64,000 nucleotides of DNA from Streptosporangiaceae bacterium (GTDB lineage: Bacteria > Actinomycetota > Actinomycetes > Streptosporangiales > Streptosporangiaceae). This document shows, one piece after another, positions 1-7,718 of the stretch; position 1 is the stretch's first letter; every line of letters begins with the position of its first letter. The DNA lies in NCBI GenBank assembly GCA_025964695.1, contig JAOPYK010000072.1, positions 1-64,000 of the forward strand. The letters are read 5' to 3'. The position numbers were made by a program, and so were the translations under genes. Below the pieces are notes generated by a model, which was given only the letters and a program-made list of their open reading frames with translations, was not told the DNA's origin and ran no database searches.

Positions 1-46
1 CCGGTTTGCTCAAGGGAGCTGAGACCTCTAAAGTTAAAGCTACCGA

Positions 47-123
47 CGCGGGGTGGAGCAGCTCGGTAGCTCGCTGGGCTCATAACCCAGAGGTCGTAGG
101 TTCAAATCCTACCCCCGCTACCA
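47..123 (+). tRNA. Initiator tRNA-Met (CAU)
   Basis: Cloverleaf of 77 nt with CCA encoded in the gene. The acceptor begins CGCGGGG and its first base cannot pair with the opposing T, the hallmark of a formyl-methionine initiator tRNA. The anticodon stem carries GGG/CCC pairs around CTCATAA, giving anticodon CAT, and the T arm reads GGTTCAAATCC. The three G:C pairs together with the C1-U72 mismatch separate it from elongator tRNA-Met. It charges methionine for translation initiation. A hairpin follows 17 bases downstream. Confidence 0.97.
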
Positions 124-140
124 AGAAGTAGCAGGTCAGA

Positions 141-168
141 GCCCGGTTTCCAGATCTGGAAGCCGGGC
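141..168 (+). terminator. Terminator hairpin after tRNA-Met
   Basis: Inverted repeat GCCCGG-T-TTCC / GGAA-G-CCGGGC around the loop AGATCT, followed by a short TTTC. It is well placed to end the tRNA transcript. Confidence 0.75.
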
Positions 169-618
169 TTTCGATCGTTGTCCGTGGTTTGTCCGTGGTT
201 TGTCCGGGGACGTGAGCGCCACTGAGCGGCCGGATCCGGCCTGAAGAGCTCAGATCGGCACGGCCGACCAAGGTCATTAACGATCCTGTATCGGAATTCC
301 TAGGGATCATCACAGTCTTGCTTTCAATTACTCAAAACCTGCAATCAGATGTCTGGATATTGCATGCATGCGTCGGTGGGGTTACGGTCCCTTTAGCACG
401 ATCCACCCCGTCCCCCTGCCACCCCATCCCCCTGCTGGGGCCCTCGGTCTCAATCACCTCACGTACCGGGCGAACGCACTGGTCCGCGAGGCGATGCCCG
501 GCGTCGGCCCCCGCTCTACCGTGCCGTTTCGTCACCTCCCCCTCGTCACATCGGCGAGATGAGTCGGCCGCTCCATGTCCGTGAACTTTTGGACCCCCCC
601 ACCGAAAGTGAGCAGCGC
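169..618. other. Non-coding stretch between tRNA and secreted enzyme gene
   Basis: I see no convincing gene in these 450 bases. An 11-bp unit (gtccgtggttt) is repeated two and a half times at 180-206. An A+T-richer stretch at 310-365 contains the inverted pair GCAAT/ATTGC (342-364) and may hold the promoter of the downstream gene, although no clear -35/-10 pair stands out. Open frames here are uninterrupted only by chance; the minus-strand frame crossing the tRNA is an artefact. Confidence 0.5.
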
Positions 619-3600
619 ATGTCCATCCGGTACGCGGGACGCAGATCCCGTCTCGGCGCCATCCTCAGCGGCGTGCTCGTCGCCGCCGGCGCCATCGTCC
701 TGTCAGCGAGTCCGGCCTCCGCGGCCGCGACCGGCGGTGTCGGTGCGACACTGCCGTACGTCGAGGTCCAGGCGGAGAACTCGACCACCAACGGCACTGC
801 CATCGGCCCGAGCGCCGACTACGGCACGCTTCCCGCGGAGGCGTCCTATCGCAAAGCAGTGACCCTGCAGGGCAGCGGCAAGTACGTGGAGTTCAAGACG
901 CCGGTCGCCACGAACTCGTTCGTCTTCCGCTACAGCATCCCGGACGCCGCCGGCGGTTCGGTTTACACGGCGCCGCTGTCGTTCTACATCAACGGGGCGA
1001 AGCAGACTGACTTCACGCTGACCAACGCCTACAGCTGGTACTACGGCGGCTACCCGTTCACCAACTCACCGGGCAGCAACCCGCACCACTTCTACGACGA
1101 GACGCACCGCCTCTTCTCGACGACGTACCCCGCGGGCACGACGTTCCGTCTGCAGGTCGATGCGGGGAACACCGCCTCCTCCTACACCATCGACTTCGCC
1201 GACTTCGAGAGCGTCGCGGGGGCCCTGTCCCCGCCCGCCGGCTCGGTCTCGGTGACGAGCAAGGGCGCCGACCCGACCGGTGCCGCGGACTCGACCGCCG
1301 CGTTCAACTCGGCGATCTCCGCGGCCGGTGCCGGAGGCACGGTCTGGATCCCCGAGGGCACCTTCAAGATCCCGGGCCACCTGATCCTCAACAACGTCAC
1401 GATCAAGGGCGCCGGCATGTGGCGCTCGACCATTGTGGGCGCGGCCCCCGGCTTCTACGGCAACTACGCCCCGAACGCGAGCACCGGCGTCCACCTCGCG
1501 GACTTCGCCATCTTCGGCGACGTCCAGGAGCGCAACGACAGCGCCCAGGTCAACGGCATCGGCGGCGCGCTCAACAACTCGACCGTCGACCGTGTGTGGA
1601 TCGAGCACGAGAAGGTCGGCGCCTGGATGGACGGGCCTTTCACCAACCTCGTCTTCACCGGCATGCGCATCCGCAACACCACGGCGGACGGCATCAACTT
1701 CCACAACGGCATCACCAACTCGACGGTCACCAACAGCGATCTCCGTAACCTCGGCGACGACGGCCTGGCCACCTGGGCGGAACAGAACGCCGACGCCAAC
1801 GACTCCTTCGACCACAACACCGTGCAGTACCCGATCCTGGCCAACGGCATCGCGATCTACGGTGGCCACGACAACTTCGTCACCGACAACCGGGTCATCG
1901 ACGCCGGCCTCACCCAGGGCGGCGGCATCCATGTCGCACAGCGCTTCGCCTCGACGACGCTGGGGCGTACGGACGTGCTGCGCAACACGCTCATCCGAGA
2001 CGGCGGCCTCGACCCGAACTGGAATTTCGGTGTGGGTGCACTGTGGTTCGACGCGCGGGATGCGGCGATGACCGGCCAGGTCAACGTCGACAACATCAAG
2101 ATCCAGCAGAGTCCGTTCGAGGCGATCCAGTTCGTCTCGGGTTCCAGCATCAGCAACGTCAGCATTAACAACGCGACGATCCAGAACACCGGTACGTGGG
2201 TCGTCCAGGAGCAGGTCGGCGGTTCGGCCACCATCAGCAACACCACCGCCACCGGGACGCAGGCCCCGGGCCCCATCTACAACTGTGGCGTCGGGTTCAC
2301 GCTGACCGACGGCGGGGGCAACTCCGGTGTCTTCGGCACGCCGAAGTGCACGAACATCACTGCTCCGGTGTTCCCGCCGTACCTGCCGGACGACGGCTCG
2401 GCGCTCTCGATCAGCCCCACCACGCTCGGCTTCGGCTCCGTGGCGACCGGCTCGTCGAGCGCCGCACAGGCCGTGACCGTCACCAACAGCGGCACCGCCG
2501 CCGCCCCGGTCGGCTCGATCGCCACCACCGGTGACTACAGCCAGACCAACACCTGTGGCAGTTCGATCGCCGCTGGCGCGTCCTGCACCGTCAGTGTCAA
2601 GTTCACCCCGACCGCGACTGGATCACGGACGGGCGACCTCACCATCACCGCGTCCGGCATCACCAACACCGTCCCGCTGTCCGGCACAGGCGTGGCACCC
2701 GGGCCGATCCTGACTCCCAACCCGTCCAGCCTGGCCTTCGCCGGCACGATCGTCGCAAGCTCGGCGCCGACGCAGGCCGTGACGGTCACCAACTCGGGCA
2801 CCACGTCGGCCACGATCTCCGGCGTCACCGCGAGCGGTGACTACAGCCAGACCAACAACTGCTCGACCCTGGCGGTCGATGCCTCCTGCACCGTGACCGT
2901 CAAGTTCACCCCGACCACGTCCGGTACCCGCACCGGCAATGTCACGATCACCAGTAACGCCAACAACAGCCCGACGACGATCGCCCTCACCGGCAGTGGC
3001 ATCGGCACCGACACCAACATCGCCCGGGGCAAGACGGCCTCGGCGAGCAGTGAGGTGAACGGCACCCAGACGGCGGCGACCACCACCGACGGCGACGCCA
3101 ACACCTACTGGGAAAGCGCCAACAATGCCTTCCCGCAATGGCTGCAGGTCGACCTCGGTGCCAACTACACCGTCGGCAAGGTGGCCCTCAAGCTCCCGCC
3201 GTCCACCGCATGGGGGACGCGCACGCAGACCCTCTCGGTGGCCACCAGCACCAACGGCACCAACTTCGGCACCGTCGTCAATTCCGCGGCATACACCTTC
3301 ACCTCGCCGACCAACGTCGTGAACATCACGACCCCGGCGACGGACGCCCGCTACGTCCGCGTCAACTTCACCGCCAACTCCGGCTGGCCCGCAGGACAAG
3401 CCTCCGAGCTCGAGGTCTACCCCAGCGGCGGCCCGCCGGCCAACTCCGCGACCCTGAGCACCAACCCCACCTCACTCACCTTCGCGAGCCAGGCACTCAA
3501 CACCACCAGCACGGCAAAGGCCGTGACGATCACCAACACCGGCACGGCGGCGGCTTCGGTCTCCTCCGTCGCGGTCACCGGTGACTACACACAGACCAAC

Positions 3601-4173
3601 ACCTGCGGCAGTTCCATCGCCGCCGGCGCGTCCTGCACCGCCAACGTCAGCTTCCGGCCCACGGCATCCGGTACGCGTACCGGCACGCTCACCGTCAACA
3701 GCAACGCGAGCAACACCCCGACCACCGTCTCGCTCACCGGAACGGGCGCGGGCACCACGTCAACCAACCTCGCAGCCGGCTCGCCCACCAGCGAGTCCAG
3801 CCACACCGGCGGCTACCCGTCGAGCAACGTCACCGACAGCGACCAGAACACCTACTGGGAAAGCGCCAACAACGCCTTCCCGCAGTGGGTCCAGGTCGAC
3901 CTCGGCTCGGCGCAGAGCGCCAGTCGGATCGTCCTGCAGTTGCCGGCGGCATGGGGTACGCGCACCCAGACGCTGTCAGTCCTCGGCAGCACCGACGGCA
4001 CCAACTTCACCACGATCAAGGCGTCGGCGGGCTACACCTTCGACTCCACCACCGGCAACACCGTCACCATCCCCTTCACCGCCACCACCCAGCGCTACTT
4101 CCGACTGAACATCACGGCGAACACCGGATGGCCCGCTGGACAGATCTCCAGCTTCCAGGTCTGGAACAGCTGA
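619..4173 (+). CDS. Secreted modular beta-helix glycosidase, GH87-like (alpha-1,3-glucanase/mycodextranase type)
   Basis: The product (1184 aa) is probably an exported polysaccharide hydrolase. Residues 1-36 form a Sec signal (two arginines, a hydrophobic core, then ASPASAAA). Residues about 40-205 resemble a carbohydrate-binding beta-sandwich. Residues 213-590 form a right-handed beta-helix with the motif DGINFHNG near 357 and a GDD motif at 379-381, which resembles the Asp cluster of GH87 enzymes as I remember it. Next come two choice-of-anchor-D-type domains (about 595-690 and 697-795), a discoidin/F5/8C domain (800-935), a third anchor-D domain (944-1042) and a second discoidin domain (1048-1184). 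An ATG at 559 is also in frame, but the start at 619 puts the signal peptide at the N-terminus. A strong terminator follows. The family call is recognition from motifs; the substrate is inferred, and another beta-helix glycanase is possible. Confidence 0.75.
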   Translation: MSIRYAGRRSRLGAILSGVLVAAGAIVLSASPASAAATGGVGATLPYVEVQAENSTTNGTAIGPSADYGTLPAEASYRKAVTLQGSGKYVEFKTPVATNSFVFRYSIPDAAGGSVYTAPLSFYINGAKQTDFTLTNAYSWYYGGYPFTNSPGSNPHHFYDETHRLFSTTYPAGTTFRLQVDAGNTASSYTIDFADFESVAGALSPPAGSVSVTSKGADPTGAADSTAAFNSAISAAGAGGTVWIPEGTFKIPGHLILNNVTIKGAGMWRSTIVGAAPGFYGNYAPNASTGVHLADFAIFGDVQERNDSAQVNGIGGALNNSTVDRVWIEHEKVGAWMDGPFTNLVFTGMRIRNTTADGINFHNGITNSTVTNSDLRNLGDDGLATWAEQNADANDSFDHNTVQYPILANGIAIYGGHDNFVTDNRVIDAGLTQGGGIHVAQRFASTTLGRTDVLRNTLIRDGGLDPNWNFGVGALWFDARDAAMTGQVNVDNIKIQQSPFEAIQFVSGSSISNVSINNATIQNTGTWVVQEQVGGSATISNTTATGTQAPGPIYNCGVGFTLTDGGGNSGVFGTPKCTNITAPVFPPYLPDDGSALSISPTTLGFGSVATGSSSAAQAVTVTNSGTAAAPVGSIATTGDYSQTNTCGSSIAAGASCTVSVKFTPTATGSRTGDLTITASGITNTVPLSGTGVAPGPILTPNPSSLAFAGTIVASSAPTQAVTVTNSGTTSATISGVTASGDYSQTNNCSTLAVDASCTVTVKFTPTTSGTRTGNVTITSNANNSPTTIALTGSGIGTDTNIARGKTASASSEVNGTQTAATTTDGDANTYWESANNAFPQWLQVDLGANYTVGKVALKLPPSTAWGTRTQTLSVATSTNGTNFGTVVNSAAYTFTSPTNVVNITTPATDARYVRVNFTANSGWPAGQASELEVYPSGGPPANSATLSTNPTSLTFASQALNTTSTAKAVTITNTGTAAASVSSVAVTGDYTQTNTCGSSIAAGASCTANVSFRPTASGTRTGTLTVNSNASNTPTTVSLTGTGAGTTSTNLAAGSPTSESSHTGGYPSSNVTDSDQNTYWESANNAFPQWVQVDLGSAQSASRIVLQLPAAWGTRTQTLSVLGSTDGTNFTTIKASAGYTFDSTTGNTVTIPFTATTQRYFRLNITANTGWPAGQISSFQVWNS

Positions 4174-4184
4174 CCCCGACCGCT

Positions 4185-4224
4185 GCGGTGCCGCTGGCAG
4201 CCCACAAGGCTCCAGCGGCACCGC
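4185..4224 (+). terminator. Rho-independent terminator of the beta-helix glycosidase gene
   Basis: A 13-bp perfect stem, GCGGTGCCGCTGG / CCAGCGGCACCGC, is continued by AGCC/GGCT inside the loop and followed by CTTTTC. It lies 11 bases after the stop codon. Confidence 0.9.
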
Positions 4225-4281
4225 CTTTTCGGCGGAACCAGAGATTGACGATCCCTCGTTTCGCATCACACGACCATGGTC

Positions 4282-4317
4282 GGCCTGGAACACGGCCTGG
4301 AACACGGCCTGGAACAC
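4282..4317. repeat. 12-bp tandem repeat, three copies
   Basis: The unit ggcctggaacac occurs three times without a mismatch between two convergent genes. No function is visible. Confidence 0.9.
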
Positions 4318-4352
4318 TCAAATGTGAGTTCGTGGAGCTGTCCGCTGGGTGT

Positions 4353-5687
4353 TCAGGGGCCTGGGGCGCTGCTGGATTTGGTGGCGTGCCCAGCCGCGCT
4401 GGAATGCGTCGGCGGGGGTGTGGCCGGTGTGCTCGGCGCGAGGGGCGGCCGGCGGCGGACAAGGCGGCGGCCGAGTCGTTGTGCGGGCGCCTCGATGAAG
4501 CGGTGGGCCGCCCAGCTCACGGCCAGGAGCACAAGGACGAAAAGAAGAAGCCGCAGCGGGTCGTCGTGGTCGGGCATGCCGAAGAACTGGTCGAAGAGCA
4601 TCAACAGAACGGAGTGCAACAGGTAGATGGAGAAGCTCATGGTGCCGAGCCCGGTCAGCCACCCCGGTATCGCCCGGTGCCGCAACGCCCATCCCACTGC
4701 GAACGTCATCGCGGCCAGCACGATCGATCCCGACCAGTAGAGCCCGAATCCCTGTGCCTGGGCGGCGGCCATGCTGGAGTGCGCGTTCCAGACACCTGCG
4801 GCGATCGCGCCGGCCAAGACCGCCGCGGCGGTGAGCACCGCAGTGCTCCGGGCGATCTGGTGGCGCTCGGCGCGGTAGAGGGCGGTGCCGGTGAACATCA
4901 CGGCCAGGATGGTCAGCCCTTCCCACGGACCGACGCGGCCGTTCACCAGGACCAGCGCGGTGGCCAGCGTCGCGCCGAGGACGCAGCCCGCGACGCGCAG
5001 CACCGGCCGGCCGGAGACGGCGGCCGCGATCGCCGCCGCGAACACGACGGCGGTGGTCACCACGACCGGCCCGGTGCCCATCGTCCTGGACAGCAGCGTC
5101 ATCGGAAGCAGCCCGCCCGCCAGCACCGCGGCCACCACCAGGAGGACCGCGATCGGCGCGGACCTGCGGTGCATGCCGGTTGCGAACAGTGCGGCGACCA
5201 ACAGGTAGAAGGCCATCTCGTACGAGAGGGTCCACAGCACGTTGATCGCGTTGGGCACGGCCAGGACGTCCTGGAGCATCGTGAGATGCGCGAGCACGGC
5301 GATGACCGGGTCGTACTGTTCCAGCCCGGCCCGCAGCCCTCTGACGCCGAACAGGAACGGCAGCACGTACACAGTGCACGCCAGCAGCAGCAACGGGTAG
5401 ATCCGGAACGCCCGGCTGATCCAGAAGTTGCGCAGCCGGCCGTGCCGTTCGAGCGAGGCCGGCACGATGTAGCCGCTGACCAGAAAGAAGACCAGTACGC
5501 CGTACCTGCCGGGATCGAACCAGTCGACCATCTGGCCGCGCCACTGCGGGGTGTAGTAGTACGTCGCATGGTGCAGCGCCACGACCATGGCCGCCACTCC
5601 GCGCAGCAGGTCCAGCCAGGCCAGCCGACTCGGTTCCGGCGGAGCGCCGGGACGCTCGGGGGCCGGGGTCGAGGGTGGCATCAGCAC
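4353..5687 (-). CDS. Membrane-bound acyltransferase, acyltransferase-3 (OafA/YrhL) family
   Basis: The 444-aa protein has about ten hydrophobic segments and the family opening LAWLDLLRGVAAMVVALHH (near residues 22-40), where Arg and His of the R-x(10)-H pattern are thought to be catalytic. FFLVSGY (about 67-73) and WTLSYEMAFYLL (about 152-163) are two further signatures. Proteins of this family move acyl groups from cytoplasmic donors onto exported sugars, peptidoglycan or antibiotics; nothing here fixes the acceptor. The C-terminal 40 residues are Arg-, Pro- and Ala-rich and cytoplasmic. The gene is convergent with the beta-helix glycosidase and separated from it by a terminator. Another ATG lies two codons inside. 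Confidence 0.85.
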   Translation of the reverse strand: MLMPPSTPAPERPGAPPEPSRLAWLDLLRGVAAMVVALHHATYYYTPQWRGQMVDWFDPGRYGVLVFFLVSGYIVPASLERHGRLRNFWISRAFRIYPLLLLACTVYVLPFLFGVRGLRAGLEQYDPVIAVLAHLTMLQDVLAVPNAINVLWTLSYEMAFYLLVAALFATGMHRRSAPIAVLLVVAAVLAGGLLPMTLLSRTMGTGPVVVTTAVVFAAAIAAAVSGRPVLRVAGCVLGATLATALVLVNGRVGPWEGLTILAVMFTGTALYRAERHQIARSTAVLTAAAVLAGAIAAGVWNAHSSMAAAQAQGFGLYWSGSIVLAAMTFAVGWALRHRAIPGWLTGLGTMSFSIYLLHSVLLMLFDQFFGMPDHDDPLRLLLFVLVLLAVSWAAHRFIEAPAQRLGRRLVRRRPPLAPSTPATPPPTHSSAAGHATKSSSAPGP

Positions 5688-5766
5688 AGACTAGGCGAGC
5701 CTCCACCGGCCCGCACCGGGTGGCCGCGCTACTGGAGCTGCCGGTAGGCCTTGGACGCGGGGCGGT

Positions 5767-5943
5767 TCACCAGGTCAACAGGAGCATGCTGAGGGCGTTG
5801 GTGATGGTGCCCTGTTTGCAGGGCAGCCCTTCGTCCGGGATCGCGAGCCGCAAGCGGGGAAACCTGCGCAGCAGAGCGGCGTACTCCTGCGAGGGCTCGG
5901 GAAGGTGGGTCCGCGGGAAGGGGAAAGCTGGCGGTATGGACAT
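5767..5943 (-). pseudogene. Relic of a cytochrome P450 gene (N-terminal piece)
   Basis: From an ATG at 5943 the frame reads MSIPPAFPFPRTH, then PSQEYAALLRRFPRLRLAIPDEG. This is the usual opening of actinomycete P450s (FPFPR, then P-x-EYA-L). The similarity stops after about 40 residues and the frame ends at 5767 with unrelated sequence, so the heme-binding Cys region and all helices are missing. Only the N-terminal fragment remains, behind a decayed leader with tandem repeats. The family call rests on one short conserved stretch. Confidence 0.45.
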
Positions 5944-5957
5944 GAGCGACTCCAGTG

Positions 5958-6071
5958 TCAGAGCGACGGGCCGGCGTCCGTTCGCCACGCTCGGTCCGCC
6001 ACGCTCGGTCCGCCACGCTCGGTGGGGACGGGTGCCGGCGTGATGACCGCCTCCACCGCGTAGACCATCAC
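5958..6071 (-). CDS. Short reading frame with a good ribosome binding site, probably a gene remnant
   Basis: GTG (6071), or the ATG directly after it (6068), lies behind AGGAG at ideal spacing, 24 bases after the Nudix stop codon. The peptide begins MVYAVEAVITPAPVPTE and then runs into the 14-bp tandem repeat, ending after about 37 residues. No family is recognised. The start signal looks real while the body looks degenerate, so this is likelier the head of a broken gene than a working small protein. Confidence 0.3.
   Translation of the reverse strand: MMVYAVEAVITPAPVPTERGGPSVADRAWRTDAGPSL
5983..6023. repeat. 14-bp tandem repeat, nearly three copies
   Basis: The unit cgccacgctcggtc is repeated at 5983-5996, 5997-6010 and 6011-6023 (last base missing) without mismatches, inside the zone of gene relics. 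Confidence 0.9.
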
Positions 6072-6094
6072 GTGCTCCTGTCGGAACCATGGAT

Positions 6095-6598
6095 TCACTT
6101 GTGCCAGGGGAGCAGAACCGGCTCTCGCGGGATGCGGTGGGCGAGTAGATCCCTCAGCAGGGGAGCCAGCCCGAGCGGATAGATCTCCTCGGCGGTCGCC
6201 GCCAGTTCGTCGACGGTCCACCAGCGGTGACCGGTGATCTGCTCGCTTTCGAATTTCTCCAGTCCGCTGGTGTCGACCTCGTGACCCGCGGTGCGGTGGA
6301 GGAAGAAGTCGTCGCGGAACAGGCCCGCGGCCCAGCCGAGGTCGGCATACCCCTGGGTCGCGGCGATCCTGGGTCCGAGCTCTTCCGGAGCGACGAGCAG
6401 ACCGGTCTCTTCCCACAGCTCGCGGACCGCCGCCTCGTGCAGTGCCTCCCCGTCGTTGACCCCGCCGCCGGGAGTGATCCAGCAGTGGCCGAGCTCCGGC
6501 CGGTGCTGCTCGTTGAGGAACCGGAACAGCAGTAGCCGGCCGGTGTCGTCCAGCAGCAGCACCCGCGCGGAGCGGCGTCGGTACGGTTCCTCAGGCAT
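6095..6598 (-). CDS. Nudix hydrolase
   Basis: The 167-aa protein has a full Nudix box starting at GGGVNDGEALHEAAVRELWE and ending EETGL (about residues 44-68), matching G-x5-E-x7-R-E-U-x-E-E-x-G-U, whose glutamates bind the metal. Such enzymes cleave a nucleoside diphosphate linked to another group; the preceding HCWITPGGG is typical of small nucleotide-cleaning members. The length is that of a single-domain Nudix protein, and the C-terminus is a short helix-rich tail. It is divergent from the MDR oxidoreductase gene. The substrate cannot be read from sequence. Confidence 0.88.
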   Translation of the reverse strand: MPEEPYRRRSARVLLLDDTGRLLLFRFLNEQHRPELGHCWITPGGGVNDGEALHEAAVRELWEETGLLVAPEELGPRIAATQGYADLGWAAGLFRDDFFLHRTAGHEVDTSGLEKFESEQITGHRWWTVDELAATAEEIYPLGLAPLLRDLLAHRIPREPVLLPWHK

Positions 6599-6690
6599 GT
6601 ACTGCAGACTATTCGGCGAGGACCACGCTTGACCTCAACTTCGGTTGGGGTTGCAGGCTCGATCGTGAACCGATCGGAAGAGGTGGCCCT

Positions 6691-7647
6691 ATGCGCGCGG
6701 TGTGGTTGAAGGAGTTCGGTGGCCCGGAGGTGCTCGTCGCGGGCGATGCCCCGGATCCGGTGGCAGGAGCTGGGCAGGCGCTGATCGAGGTGGCGTTCGC
6801 GAACATCACCTTCATCGAGACCCAGTTGCGCGCGGGCGCCGCCGGGCCGTTCAAGGTGGAGTTGCCGATGATCCTGGGCAACGGTGTCGGGGGTGTGATC
6901 ACGGCGGTCGGCGCCGGAGCCGACGAGGGACTCGCCGGCAAGCGGGTGGTCAGCGCGACCGGTGGATCGGGGGGCTACGCCGAGCGCGCCGCGGTGGATG
7001 CCGGTGGGGTCATCGAGGTCCCCGACGGGATGGAACTCGACATCGCGGTGGCGCTGATGGCCGATGGGCGCACGGCGACGTCGCTGGTCCGGGCGGCCGC
7101 GGTACGCGGCGGGGACCGGGTGCTCGTCGAGGCGGCGGCCGGAGGGGTGGGCACCTTGCTCGTACAGCTCGCGAAGTCCGCCGGCGCCAGGGTCGTCGCG
7201 GCCGCCGGGGGCGCACGCAAGACCGAGGTGGCGCGCGGGCTCGGCGCCGACGTGGTGATCGACTACCGGCAGCCGGGCTGGGCGGAGCGGGTACGTGAGA
7301 CCGTCGGCGGCGTGGACGTCGTTTTCGACGGGGTCGGCGGTGCCATCGGCCGATCGGCGTTCGAGTCGCTGGACCGCGGCGGCCGGATGCTCAGTTACGG
7401 CCTGGCGAGCGGCAAGTGGGCGGATATCTCGGAGGAGGACGCCGTGCAGCGTGGAGTGACGCTGGTGCGGCCGCCGGCGTCGCCGGAGGAGATGCGGGCG
7501 TTCACCCTGAGCGCGCTGGCCGAGGCGGCGGGCGGCCGGTTGCGGCCGGTGATCGGGCAGCGGTTCCCGCTGGAGCGGGCGGCCGAGGCGCACGCGGCCA
7601 TCCAGTCGCGGGCGACCGTGGGCAAGACCCTGCTGGAGGTACGGTGA
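6691..7647 (+). CDS. Zinc-independent MDR-family NADPH:quinone oxidoreductase-like protein
   Basis: The product (318 aa) belongs to the medium-chain dehydrogenase/reductase superfamily. The N-terminal GroES-like half begins MRAVWLKEFGGPEVL, and the Rossmann half carries AAAGGVGTLLVQLA (about residues 147-160), the NADPH-binding motif of the quinone oxidoreductase branch. The catalytic-zinc and structural-zinc cysteines of alcohol dehydrogenases are absent, supporting a quinone- or enone-reducing role. The start is an ATG behind AAGAGGTGG. It faces the Nudix gene and is followed closely by recQ, which has its own promoter. The physiological substrate is unknown. Confidence 0.85.
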   Translation: MRAVWLKEFGGPEVLVAGDAPDPVAGAGQALIEVAFANITFIETQLRAGAAGPFKVELPMILGNGVGGVITAVGAGADEGLAGKRVVSATGGSGGYAERAAVDAGGVIEVPDGMELDIAVALMADGRTATSLVRAAAVRGGDRVLVEAAAGGVGTLLVQLAKSAGARVVAAAGGARKTEVARGLGADVVIDYRQPGWAERVRETVGGVDVVFDGVGGAIGRSAFESLDRGGRMLSYGLASGKWADISEEDAVQRGVTLVRPPASPEEMRAFTLSALAEAAGGRLRPVIGQRFPLERAAEAHAAIQSRATVGKTLLEVR

Positions 7648-7706
7648 GCGCTGCAGGCACGGTGGGCGTTTCCCCGCACTCACCGTCGAGGACACCACGA
7701 TCTTCG

Positions 7707-7712
7707 TAGAAT
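7707..7712 (+). promoter_or_regulatory. -10 element of a probable leaderless recQ promoter
   Basis: TAGAAT ends six bases before the recQ ATG, so transcription would start at or next to the initiation codon. No Shine-Dalgarno sequence precedes that ATG, consistent with leaderless translation, which is common in actinobacteria. Confidence 0.5.
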
Positions 7713-7718
7713 ACGCGG

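Noticed and set aside
80-313. Minus-strand frame of 77 codons ending in VGFEPTTSGL
   Set aside because: It is the antisense of the tRNA-Met gene; this peptide is a well-known false annotation produced by tRNA sequences.
3885-5747. Plus-strand frame of 620 codons spanning the end of the glycosidase and the acyltransferase
   Set aside because: It crosses a strong terminator and is antisense to a clear membrane protein; composition is Arg/Gln/His-rich noise.
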